Below, piece after piece: positions 22,670 to 34,700 of a stretch of DNA of 64,000 nucleotides. The stretch lies in assembly GCA_023374025.1 (NCBI GenBank), contig SIJG01000104.1:329485-393484 (forward strand), given 5' to 3'. The stretch is from Heterodera schachtii. Lineage: Eukaryota; Nematoda; Chromadorea; Rhabditida; Heteroderidae. A model generated the notes under the pieces. The model saw nothing but the letters and a program-made list of their open reading frames with translations. It was not told the DNA's origin and did not search any database. Position 1 is the stretch's first letter; each line of letters begins with the position of its first letter. Made by a program: the position numbers and the translations under genes.

Positions 22670-25600
22670 TCTCCTTTTAACTTATATTTATCACTTTCGC
22701 AAAGATTTCGGTTGACCCTTCCCACAGTGTCGAATAGAAATTAGGAGCAGAAAAATTTTTATTAAGAAATTATTCAAATAAATTTAATACACAATTCAAT
22801 AAAAATGTAAATATGTTTTGAAAATAATATTTAATTAATTAAACATTTATTAATTTAAAATTATTTCAAAAATTTTTATTAAGCCATTTAAATATTGTCT
22901 TTTAATACTTGCACATTATTAAGAAAAAAATAACCTTATTTTACTTTATTGTGGATAAAATGAGTAAATAAAATAAGTGTCTTTTATCTCATTTTTATTT
23001 TATTGATAATTTCGATTTTCAAATTTTTTTTCTAACAATTATTATAAAATTTTATTTTATTTAAGTGATTTTTAAGCGAGATAATTATATGTAGAATAAA
23101 ATTTGATATTATAAAAAAATAAGCATTAACTTAAAAAAATTATTACAAGATTCAATTTTGGTTTTAAAAAATGAAACTATAACATTCTACATTATTTATT
23201 TCAATTAACTGTCACTGTATATAGAAAAAATTAAATTAATAATGTTTAAAAATATAAATTATTGACAAAGTTTTGTATAGCGAAGTTTTATAAAAAGTTT
23301 TTAAAAATTGCCAATAATAACAAAGGTATAAAAATAAATTTAAATTTCTATTGAAAATGGATTATCAAAAATAAGAATAAAATTGGGTTATAATTTAAAT
23401 TGAGCTCGAACAGATTAATAAAATTATTTCTTAATTATTTGATATCTTATTAAAAATAAAGGGTGCATAAATGAAAATATGCAAATTGTACATATTCAAA
23501 TTTAGGCAAAAAAGCATTAAACAGATTATCAATCATGACGTCAATGAAAGTGTGTAAGAAAGTGTTTAAATTGAAAAATAAAATTTTTATGCAAAAGTTC
23601 AAATGTAAATTAAACTTGCATACAAGCGATTAATGAAAATATTGGGAGCAACAAATCATTATGGAATCACTTTTTTAATCATTTTTATATTATTTTCCCA
23701 AAGATTTTGAATAAAAAATTTCAAATGTTTATTAAATCATTTAATTTTCTATAGGGATCGGATTTATTTATTGATTTTAACTGATATTAGTACTGTGCTA
23801 TTACTCTATTTTTTTTCTTAATTAATTTTCAAATTTTTTAGTTTAATTATTTGAATTTGAATTAGAAATTAGTATTTCATTATATTATTTATTTCTAGGT
23901 CTTGTTATATTTGTCATCGTATTTGTTTATACATTGTAAATTTTGATTTTATTTATTTTTCTATTCATTTCTCATATCACTCTGACAAATGCTTAATCAT
24001 TATCAATTAATTATGTTATTATATTTATTTAAAAAATATTTACTAATTCCCCAAATAATTGAATTTTAAATTCTTTAAAGGATTCTTTATTAATGTTTTT
24101 TTTCTGGTTCCTAATAAGTTTTTTTAAACATTTAATAATAAATTTTTCTTTAAAAAAATTAAATATTTTTTAGAAATTCTGTTTCTTCAAAAAAATTTTT
24201 TATGAAAATTGGATATGCTTTTTACAAAAACAAAAATTTAAATATAATTAAAAGATTATATTAAAGAATTTTAACCATTTCATAAGCTCTATAGAATAAT
24301 GACTGTAGATGGATTTTAAAAATTACTGAAATTTTTTAAGTATCCAAAGGAAAATATTTTAGTATTTTTAGTAAATTTTGTGCAAAATCTACAGAGAAAC
24401 ACAATAATTTTGAATTGTTGCATTTAATTTTTCAAAGGAAAAATAATTCTTTGGTATTTTAAGCTTTTTTAACTGTATATTAGATGAATTTAATTTTATT
24501 CATAAATTTGCTTTTCTTTTTTCTTTAATGAACTGAAATTGTGACTGAAGAACTGATATCTGGTTAAGCTCTTTATTTTTATTGAAATGTAAAATTAGTT
24601 CATTATGCTTTAAAACGAATCTCGATTTTAAGGCTAAATCTTTTTCCATAAATGCTAATAGTTCAATAATTTTACACTTTATGTTTTATCATTTTTATTT
24701 CAATTAATTATGAAAGCGCATTCCGAATAATGTAATAATGACTCCTTTTTAGAATTAAAAAATGCTTTCGTCGCAATCAAAGGTAGTAAAAATTATTTTG
24801 AATAAATAAATTGTTACATTTAGTGTTTAGAAATTTAATTTTTTCAATAATATTCTTTGCCTTAAGTTTTTCGTTATTGAGCTTTTATTTTATCAATTTC
24901 TTTATATTTATTCATTCCATTTCTTTTGTTTTTATACTATGCAGGTATATGCATTAAATCATTATAAAGTTTTTAAAGTATTTCGATAAATATGTGTTTT
25001 CATGTAACAAAATTCTAATAATATTTTTATAAGTGTGAAATTTGTTAATTTTTTTATTTAGTTTTTGTTTAAATTACAGATTTTTTACAAAATAGTTTAA
25101 TACTTTTATAAGCAATTTGTATACGAGAATGACTTTTATCTTTATTATTAAATTAATTAGATTCTTATGAAAATTCATATTATAAAATTTATACATATTT
25201 TATCAATCATTCAAGACAAATATAGCATAAAATCAATTAAATTTTATTTCTTTGGAAAGATAAAAAGCTTTTATTGATTTTAAACTAAAAATCCTTGTAT
25301 TCACAGAAATTATATTAAATTTTAAATAATTAGTTTTGTTGTAAATGAAGAATAACCATGAAAGGCTGTTAAGCGCAAATTAAAATGTCTTTTATTTAGA
25401 TATTCAATTTAACAGATTTCTGATAGATAAGTATAGTGCGATTTACCTGAAAATTTATTCTTACGTACCAATTTATTTCTTTTAGATTTTATTGTTTATC
25501 CATTGTTTAAATAATTATTTTATTTTTTCAATTCAATACTAAAGTTTAATCTTTGTTAAAAAAATTGGGAATTTTTAAATGTATTTTAAAAATATTGGTC

Positions 25601-26430
25601 ATTCTTTTTATAGATTTTCTGGACAATTTGTTCAAAAAATCTCCTCTCTAATTAAGTATTAATATTTGAATTTTTGGTGAGTTTCTTTTAGTTAGCATAA
25701 GATATTTTCTTTATCTATTTAAATATTATATAAAAAAGTGAGTTTAATATTGTGCATTATTTAATCTTTTTTAATCAATTTGTTATTACGAATTTTGAAT
25801 TTAATAGACAAAATAATTGAAATGTTATATTATTCTCAAATTTTGTTATTAATTATTTTTTATTTTTTGGATCAAATGATTAAAAGATAATATTCTTTTT
25901 AAATATATATTTATATAATTTTTATCAATTTGTTCATTAAATTTCTTTTTATTAATATATTATAATTTATAAATACAATATAAGCAAAATTTTCATATAT
26001 TTCTTAATCTTTTTATCTTTTATTATTTATTCATTATTTCATTCATTAATATTTTTATAGAACATAGTTTTTCTTTAGAATTACTTAATTAATTTTTCAT
26101 TAATCATTACAAATTTATGAAGTAATTTTATAATCAAACTATTAATGATGAACACATTAATGATTTCAAGTATTTATTTTCATTTACTTCACAATTAATT
26201 AAGGATTATTAATGCTGCTGTTATTATTTATTTAATTATTTCAAAAAAAAAAAACTTTGTTTTTATGTGTGGGACATCCCGTAAATGTTTATTATTTGTT
26301 AAAGATTTTTTGTTATAAATTACATTAATAAACAGTTTTATAAGATTTGTTAAAAATCACTTTCGATTTTAGGATTTAATTAGCATTGTTTTTCAATTTT
26401 TAACGATTTTTAAGCGAATAGGAAAATTTT
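22670..26430. other. AT-rich intergenic DNA, no gene seen
   Basis: A GC-richer tail of the previous island runs to about 22745, after which the sequence is A- or T-rich with no ORF above 60 codons and no repeat obvious by eye. Confidence 0.65.
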
Positions 26431-26444
26431 TTAAAAAAGTCTTG

Positions 26445-26545
26445 AGTCTCGGGTTTTTTGGGTCTCGGTCTCGGGGTTTTCGGTCTCGTCTTGGGTCTCG
26501 GAGTCGAGTCTCGGTCTCGAGTCTCGGAAAATTTTTGGTCTCGAG
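26445..26545. repeat. GGTCTCG simple repeat
   Basis: About nine copies of GTCTCG(G), in words such as GGGTCTCGG and GAGTCTCGG, within 100 bp, irregularly spaced. Strand-asymmetric (no matching CGAGAC cluster on the same strand). No coding frame. Confidence 0.85.
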
Positions 26546-26549
26546 CAGC

Positions 26550-29500
26550 ATTACTGTCTACCCATAAACCATTTTTTTACTTATTAATTCTTGTTAATTA
26601 AATCCAATCAATAAATTTGCTTTGTTTAATGCTGTTTTTATGTTTAAAAATTCATATTTTATTATTATGTTTTTTTGGTCTTTTTATTTGATATTTTTGT
26701 ATATACTAACATTGTTACAAAAATTAGTTTTTGAATTTTTTCATATTTTCTAAATTACTTGTTTTTGTCTATATTTCATTATTTTTCATCCATATTTGTT
26801 TACAATTTTAATTGGTCAAGAATCAAAAAATCAAAAAAAATTCTATATATTAATTTAAAATAAAAGAAAATTTACATTCTATTTATTAAAGACAAAGAAT
26901 TAATTTGTGATTTGTTTTTCATAATAATTTATTGAACTTAAATTAAAAAATTCTAAAAGTTAATGAATAAATTAATATTTATGAAAAAATATTTGATTTA
27001 CAAAAAATATTTTGTATTTATTTATGATTTTCAAATTCATTAATAATTAATTAATTATACAATATATTATTTTATTTTTATTTTCTGAAGAATTTTGTAT
27101 TTAAAATTTATTCATAAATATAAAAAATTTAAAAAATATCATAATTTCAATAGAATAATTATATTTTCAAACAACGAGTAAACACTCTCATAGTCCGCTA
27201 TTGGAATAATATAACAAATTAATTCGATTTTAATTGGAATAATAAAAAAATATACGAAAATATTTGAGTTAAAAAACAATTTTGTAAAAAGAAAAGAGGA
27301 TTGTATTATTCTTTAGAATTTGCAAATTCATAGATACCTAATCTTACTAAGAAATGTAGTTGATCGGTCCGAGTGTTTTGGCCAAACCCGGAAAAATTAA
27401 ATATTTAAATTTTATTTTAGTACAATTTTTACTAATTAAAATAATGCAAATATAGCACGTCATCTGTTATCAAAAACAACCAGATAAAAGACTATACAGG
27501 AGATTATTTAAAATAGTTATTATTACCCATGCGTAGTCAAATATTTATTCCGTGCATTAGAACTATTTTTATTGTATAAATGCGAATTGTGTTAAAATTT
27601 GATTTTCGACAAATCCGGGCTCTGGAAATTACAACTTAAATTCAATTACATATAAATAGAAAAAGTTATTATTAATTGTAAAAAAATTGATAGGTAAAAT
27701 AAACTGAAATGAAGTGGAGAATTTTTACTAAAATAAATAATAAAAAACAGTCCCATTTACAAAAACTGAAATAAATTGATATAATTGTTTTTCGCATTTA
27801 ATTATGAAAATTACACATAGTATTCATTGCTATATTGTTTTTTTTTCAATAAATAGATTTTTTGTCACGTAAAGATGTAAAATTTCTGCCACAACATATG
27901 TTGAATTTAATAATTTTATTTAAAATTTTGAAAGCTAGTAGAGAAAAAGCTTTGCTATCGAATGATACAAAGAATGTAAAAATTTGATTGCATTTAAGCA
28001 AAGTTATGACATGTTTTGTTGAAAAAATCGCTCAAATGGCGGATTTTACGAAACGACCAAGCATCATTTATAATGAAAATCTTTTATACAAAAATATATT
28101 TTAAATACCTTATTAAAAGATTATGATCATAAAAACTCATCAACAAAGCAGATCTCATTTTACTAAATCGTATTTTTCTGCTATTTTCTTTCAATTTTAT
28201 TCCATTTTTTTGAAAAAAAATTTTTTTTTTTTGTTTTATTTTTAATTATTTAACAAATTATTGTGTTGAAGTTGTTTCTTTTCACCTCCAATTTTTCAAG
28301 TTTTGCTATTTAAATATAATTAAAAATATTAGTAGTATTAATTTCACTATTAGGGGATTATTTATTTAAAATTATTTTTGAGATTTTTAATTGTTCTTAA
28401 TATGTTTTGGATTTCCCAAAAAAAAAAATATTAATATTTTAATTATTTGATTTATTAAAAAATTTAATATTTAATTTAGTTAATTATTCAACATTGTTTG
28501 CATAGTATAATGTTTTTACTAATATAATTTTATTATTAATATTTATTAAAAATTTAATACAATGCCAAAATATAATGTATAAAAATCAATAACTGCAAAA
28601 ATTATAATTTAAGGAAATAAAATCCCTTTAATTTTGTTTTAAATTTTTAATAAAGTTTCAATTATTGAATTAATAATCCCAAAGAATAAAATAAGAATTT
28701 ATTTATAATAAATAATAATTTTTGGCAATATTAAAGAGATTTATATTTATGAGTTAAAATTATTTACATTTTTTAAAGATAAACTGGTTGATATCAAAGA
28801 AGAATAGAACAAATCAGTTTAATTTTTTAATTAGCATATGGCACTTTTTGCGTAATTATCATTTAATAAAAAATGGAATTAATAAAAATATTTAATGAAA
28901 TAAATTAACAAGTATAAAGACCAATATTTATCTGATTTAAATAAAGCTAATAAGAAATATTTAATCAAACAAAGAAGAATTACTTATTAAAAAAAATTTA
29001 TGCAGAATATGTTTTCACTTTAACGGAGCACACTTTTTTTTACAACTATAGGAAAAGCCATGAAAAGAAAAAATAAATAGATTTAAAGCAAAATATATTA
29101 AACAATTTAGAACTTTCTATAAAAGAAAATTAATTATTTATTTAAAAACATTTAAAACCAAAAATAAAAATATATTAATATAATTCTTAATATATTATTC
29201 TATATATATTATTTTTATCATCGTTCTATTAAATGTATTTAACGTTATTCAAGGTTTTTAATATTAATGCCGATTTTTGAAAATAATCCATAAATATTCT
29301 ATTTTAAACTTAAAGAAAAATAAATGAGAATTGAAATAAAAATTTGATTTTATTCTAAAATTAAAATGTTGAAAACTCCAAATGGAAATTTTCTTATTTT
29401 TTATATATATTTTTGAATATAAAAATTTTTAATGTTTATTGTTTAATAAAGTTATAATATTTACAATCTTTTTGATATTTTATTTTACAAGTTTATATTC

Positions 29501-29745
29501 TTAGCATATTAAAAAATAATTTTACAACTATTAATTTATAAAGAAAGAAGTAAAAAATTAAAAATTTTATTTTTTATAATTATAGTTTAGATATAAATAA
29601 TATTTGAAATAGTTTAAGTTAATTAAGCAATTATTCAAAACTTTTCGCAAAAATGTGATTTATTTTCATTTCTAATTAATATTGATGAAAAAATAAAATT
29701 AATTCAATCATTTTAAATAAAGTCTTGATATAATATTTGAGAATT
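26550..29745. other. AT-rich intergenic DNA, no gene seen
   Basis: Small GC-richer spots near 27360-27400 and 27600-27620 (both with a CCGG core: AAACCCGGAAAA and AAATCCGGGCTC) are too short to interpret. Otherwise A/T runs. Confidence 0.6.
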
Positions 29746-29755
29746 TTTTTATATT

Positions 29756-30030
29756 TTCACTACAACAATAAAAATGTTTGGTCTTCGACCAAAACCAATG
29801 TTGTCAAATAATAAATAAATAATTTATTTAACAAATAAATATGGAGGACAGCAGGGAATAAATAAATAAAAATAATGAAATGGTGGAATGAATCGGAGAA
29901 TGCCAGAATGCCCTGAGTGGGGGAAAGGGAGACATATTTATGGGGCTGGTCAAGGGGGCAGAGGGAGAGACAATGGGAGAGGGAAAGAAGGGAAAAATAT
30001 AATCGATAATTGGTGGTCCATTATCCAACA
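29756..30030 (-). repeat. 3' LTR of the outer element (end-eroded)
   Basis: Identical by eye to 39808-40082 over 275 bp. The last nine bases that should read TGTTGTGTA at the outer edge are replaced by unrelated T-rich sequence (29747-29755), so the terminal TG is missing on this side. Confidence 0.9.
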
Positions 30031-30041
30031 CCTCACTTCTT
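30031..30041 (-). other. Polypurine tract of the outer element
   Basis: On the minus strand AAGAAGTGAGG directly precedes the LTR start TGTTGG. This purine-rich run next to the 3' LTR is where plus-strand DNA synthesis would be primed. Confidence 0.6.
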
Positions 30042-30066
30042 GAGATAAGTCCCTCCTGCGCGAGAT

Positions 30067-30595
30067 TCATGGCCGGACGAGGTCGTACTTCGGCTTCGAC
30101 GGGTCCATGTCCAGTCGCTGAGGTGCCCTCTTGGCGCGTGCTGATTTTCGCGGCGCATCTTGACTTTGGCCAACTGGAGATTTGGCTTTTTGAATCTCCT
30201 TAACGGGGGTCCGATTCGTTTGGTCCCCAGCCAAATCATTTCCATTTGCTTGGCCAATTTGCGATGCCTCTAATTCCACTGAGAAACGACGACGAATTTG
30301 GTTGGCATGGCGATGGACTGCGCGATAGAGCATCGGGACATCGACTCGATAAGTCGGAGAGTTGTCAACTTTCTCGATGATCGTCGCTGGCAACCAATTT
30401 GCCTTATTACCCTTCAAATTCCAAATGAAAATTGGTTCTCCATTTTGGAAAGTGATGGGCTTGGCGCCGTTTTTGTCGTTGAATTGCCGTTTCATGTTTT
30501 GACGGTAATTCTGTTGAAAATTGCAAAAATTTTTCAAATCCACTTTCGGCATTTTCTGATTGGTGGGATGGACCAATGAGATTTTGGTTCGCATC
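30067..30595 (-). pseudogene. C-terminal end of the outer integrase/Pol
   Basis: A 175-codon minus frame that resumes the outer integrase after the inner insertion: once one GCATC copy is removed, the reading ...LGRRM (35.77 kb) continues in frame into RTKISL here. It holds the C-terminal DNA-binding-like region (WLPATIIEKVDNSPTYRVDV) and a basic tail ending in DLVRP. The intact frame and homology to the inner element (LGRKPRT...) confirm the junction. Confidence 0.85.
30591..30595. repeat. Target-site duplication GCATC (left) of the inner element
   Basis: GCATC here and at 35761-35765 flank the inner element exactly. Five bp is the usual Ty3/gypsy length. Confidence 0.95.
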
Positions 30596-30832
30596 TGTTC
30601 GGATGAGCCTATTTTGAATTATTATGGCGATCTGCCAATTCAAATTCCCCGCCTATTTTGTTGTTGTCACTCGCCCTTAAATAGACTGCCATTCCCTCCC
30701 TCCTTGTCTTTTCCCTCATTCATTTAAAATTGTTATTTTTCCTCCGACCCAAAATTGCCCTTCGCATTTATTTATTGTTCGTCAATAAACTTTTATTTAT
30801 TGATCGTGTTCCTTAAACCCTCGGACCGAACA
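30596..30832 (+). repeat. 5' LTR of the inner element
   Basis: 237 bp, TGTTCGG...CCGAACA (terminal 7-bp inverted repeat). It differs from the 3' LTR only at 30689 (C here, T at 35617). A TTAAATAG TATA-like word lies near 30678 and a polyadenylation-type AATAAA at 30784-30789, giving a plausible U3-R-U5 layout. Confidence 0.95.
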
Positions 30833-30834
30833 AT

Positions 30835-30844
30835 TGGCGCAGTC
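30835..30844 (+). other. Primer-binding site (TGGCGCAGTC) of the inner element
   Basis: Begins 2 nt after the LTR. TGG plus CGCAG complements a tRNA ending ...CUGCG-CCA, the type reported for serine tRNA-primed gypsy elements such as 17.6/297. The outer element uses the same ten bases. Identity of the tRNA is inferred. Confidence 0.75.
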
Positions 30845-30920
30845 ACACAAATTGGACTTTGCTCTACACATCTTCGGGTGAGACAAAAGAGCATCGAACC
30901 TTTTAGGACTTAAAGCAAAA

Positions 30921-31188
30921 GCCGAGACGGCAGAACAAATTCACCGTAAAGCCGGGATTGGCTGTGAATTTTGTTGTTAAAGCCGAGTCGGCAAATTTCT
31001 TCAAAAAAAGCAGTCAAAGAAACTGCTCGTCGTCAAAAGCCTGGTCGGCAAAGTTTCTTCTAAAGCAGTCAAAAGAAACTGCTCTTCTTCAAAAGCCGGG
31101 ACGGCTCGACATTTCTTCTAAAAGCCGAGACGGCTCAACATTTCTAAAGCCGAGTCGGCTCGCCAAATTCGTCAATAGCCGGGTTGGC
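30921..31188 (+). repeat. Leader hairpin array of the inner element
   Basis: Eight copies of the 11-12 nt quasi-palindrome GCCGRGNYGGC start at 30921, 30951, 30982, 31039, 31095, 31124, 31149 and 31178. Between the third, fourth and fifth copies sit two AGCAGT...ACTGCT hairpins (31009-31027, 31064-31083), so stems occur every 25-31 nt. The array lies between the primer-binding site and the gag ATG. It happens to leave an 81-codon frame open (30958-31203). Role unknown; RNA packaging, dimerisation or translation control are possibilities. Confidence 0.85.
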
Positions 31189-31264
31189 AAAATATTAAAT
31201 TGACACCGATTGGTGCAATACTTCAATGTTTATTGATTTCGGGTCGAAACAATAATCGTGAACA

Positions 31265-31750
31265 ATGACGCAACCCGCCGCGGCTCAGCCAAATTTGCAG
31301 CAGTTAATCGACGTAATTGCTCAGCAACAGACGCAAATCAACCAGCTGATAAATGTTCAAAGAAACAATCAGCCAAATCCAGCAATCATTCAAACAATTC
31401 CGTCAATGCCGGACGTCGCAATTTTCGAACAATGCGACGAAAAGCATCGCATCACCGAATGGCTGGAGCGATTCACGTTTGCAATTGACTCGTGCGCTCC
31501 GAACGCAGCCGATGACATAAAAGTCAAGGCTCTGATGAACAAATTGTCTGAAAGCGCGTTCAGCGAGTACAGCAAATTTGTTCTCCCGGCCAAGGTGACG
31601 GATTTCGATTTTGATGAGACAATTTCAAAATTGGAAAAGCTGTTTTCTAAACCACAATCAATATTTGTGGACCGATTTGCATGTCTGTGGCCACCAAAGA
31701 CGATGGCGAAGAATTTCAACAATTTGTCAACAGGCACAAACGACTTTTGA
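31265..31750 (+). pseudogene. Gag, N-terminal part (inner element), cut by a frameshift
   Basis: Starts at the ATG after the leader. Gln/Asn-rich N-terminus (residues 1-50), then capsid-like sequence (ITEWLERF, KLEKLFSKPQSIFVDRF). Similarity to the outer Gag supports the start and frame. After about residue 138 (near 31680) the capsid homology moves to the -1 frame, where the long Gag-Pol frame continues. The remaining residues to 31750 are out-of-frame and not conserved. Confidence 0.85.
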
Positions 31751-34700
31751 AAGATTTTCAGTTTGACAAACTGAACGAGGAACAATTCAAAGGACTAATG
31801 CTCCTTACTGCGCTTAAGTCTTCAAAAGACGCAGTTCTTCGGCAGCGCATTCTCACCAAACTTACAAAGGATGGCGACGCCGTCAAATACGATGAACTAA
31901 TCGAGGATTGCATCAATTTTTTGTCGACAATCCATGAGGCAAAATTGATCGAAGCAACTTCGGTGTCATCAAAGACGGTGAATGCAGTAAAGCCAAACCA
32001 AAGAAGGGAAAAACCAAAGCCACAATCCAAGCAAGGCCAACCAAGCGCAACTCAGCTTCAATGTTGGAGATGTGGGAAAACGAACCACTCCCACAGAGAA
32101 TGCTCGCACAAATCGGTTAAGTGTCCCAAATGTCGCTACACCGGCCATTTGGAGAACCAATGCGAAAAAGTGCAAGAGTGGCGTCGCAAAAACATCAAAG
32201 CCAAGAAAGTTGGAACACTTAGCATTGGAATGGCACTCAAATCCATCAACAGCGCTTCTCTTCTAATAATAAAGGTTCTGCTGAACGGAAGGATCGTGAA
32301 GTTTATTCTCGACTCCGGAGCAGAGATCAATGTCATCGATGAGGAAACTTATCGACTGATCGGGCAGCCAAAAATTTGGAAGTGTGCCGAAAGAGGCAGA
32401 ATGTTCGACGGGACAGAAAAATCCTTTATCGGAAAGGGAGAAGGACACTTCGAATTCCAAGGCGTAAAAGTTAAAGAAAATTTTTATGTCGCCGAAAAGG
32501 GATCGATGAATTTGTTGAGTGTCCAAACAATGGATGCCTTTGGATTGTTGGATGGCATCAAAGCCAAAATCAACTCTCCAATCAATCTTTGCAGCGCAGG
32601 GGAAGAATTGAGAGGCAAAACAAAAGCCCCAATCAAATCCAGCAAAGCTGCCGGCAAGCCAAACACGGACGCAGAAAACCAAATCAACCAGCTAAAGCAG
32701 GAGTACACCAATGTTTTTAAAAACGAATTGGGACTCTGCTCAAAGGTCAAAGCGCACCTTGAATTGAACTCCGACGCACGGCCAATATACAGAAAGGCCC
32801 GTCCGGTCCCGTATAACCCCAAAGACGCAGTTGACGGAGAATTGGATCGTTGGGAGAAAATGGGAGTCATCGGTAAAGTTGAACACACCGAATGGGCTGC
32901 ACCGATTCTGGTCGTCAAAAAGGCAGACGGTAGCGCTCGATTGTGCATCGACTATTCAACGGGGCTCAACAATGCGCTAAAAGACCACCAGCACCCGTTA
33001 CCATTACCGGAAGACATTTTCGCCACCTTAAATGGAGGCCAATACTTTTCACAAATTGATCTCCGGGATGCGTATCTTCAAGTGGAGCTGGACGAAACAT
33101 CGAAAAAGCTGTGTGCCATTGCCACCCATAGAGGAAATTATGAAGTCAAAAGACTTCCCTTTGGCATCAAAACAGCTCCTGGCATTTTCCAGTCGATAAT
33201 GGACCAAATGTTGGCAGATTTTGACTTCGCGGCCGCCTACCTAGACGATATTATCATCGTTAGCAAAGGCCAAACAGAACATTCTGAACATTTGAAAAAG
33301 ATGTTCTCGCGATTTCAAGAATGGGGATTTCGCGTCAAACGTGAAAAATGTTCGTTTTTCCAAGATGAAATTAAATATCTCGGACAAATAATCGACAAAA
33401 ACGGACGCAGACCCGACCCCAGCAAAATCACTGCCATCAATCAGATGCCAGAACCGACGGATGTTTCTTCACTTCGGTCATATTTGGGAATGGTAAACCA
33501 TTACCAACAATTCATCAAAAACATGCGCTTCGTCAGAAAGCCGCTTGATGATTTGCTGAAAAAGGACACCGAATGGAATTGGAGCGACAAATGCAAAAAT
33601 GCATTTGACAAAATCAAAGAAATTTTGTCATCAGAATTATTGCTCACGCACTATGACCCTCTAAAAGAGATCGTAGTAGCTGCAGATGCTTCTGATCAGG
33701 GAATTGGAGCATTGATTTCGCACAAATTCCCGGACGGAACGATGAAAGCCATTGCGCATGCATCATCCGCCTTAACTCCTGCCGAGAAGAACTACTCGCA
33801 AATTGAAAAGGAAGCACTAGCAATAATTTTTGCAGTGCAGAAATTTCACAAAATGATCTATGGACGTAAATTTACGCTCCTAACTGATCACAAGCCTCTT
33901 CTCGCCATCTTTGGCAACAAAAAAGGAGTGCGGCAATGCAGTGCCAATCGGCTGCTCCGGTGGTCACTCATTCTTTTGGCATACGACTTTGCCATAGAAT
34001 ATGTCAACACCAACGATTTCGGCCAAGCTGATGCACTTTCACGGCTCATTGCCAAAGGAAAGGATGCCGAAGACCGCGTCATTGCAAACACTTGCATCGA
34101 TTCGGAACTCGAGTCAATTTTCGTTGGAACCATCGAGAAGCTTCCAATTAAATTTGGAAACATCGTCGAATCATCAAAAAGTGATCAGAATATCAAAAAG
34201 GTCATGAAATTCATCAGAAATGGCTGGCCACAAAACATTGGCAACGAAAATGTGGAAATCAGAATTTTCCACCAAAGGAAGGAACAACTCAGCATCACCA
34301 AAGATTGTTTGATGTATGCTGAAAGAGTTGTGATTCCAACGCAACACCGAGCCAAAATACTGCAAGTGCTCCACAAAGGACATCCTGGAATGAAAAGGAT
34401 GAAGCAGTTGGCTCGTGAATATGCATACTGGCCGAAAATGGACCAGGAAATTGAACAATTTGTTGAAAATTGTCAACCATGCCAAAATGAGGCAAAGGCG
34501 CCAACGAAAACGCACCTGCACTCATGGCCAAAGACAAATGGACCGTGGCAGAGAGTGCACATTGACTTTGCCGGACCGTTTTTCGGTAAAGAGTACCTGA
34601 TCATTGTCGACGCATATTCGAAATACCCTGAGGTTTTCGAAATGCCAATAAAATCGACAAGTGCCACTATCGAAAAACTTCGATACCTCTTCAGTCGGCA

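Noticed and set aside
31648..31750. Programmed -1 ribosomal frameshift between gag and pol
   Set aside because: The overlap lies within capsid rather than after nucleocapsid and has no clear slippery heptamer; a one-base deletion is simpler.
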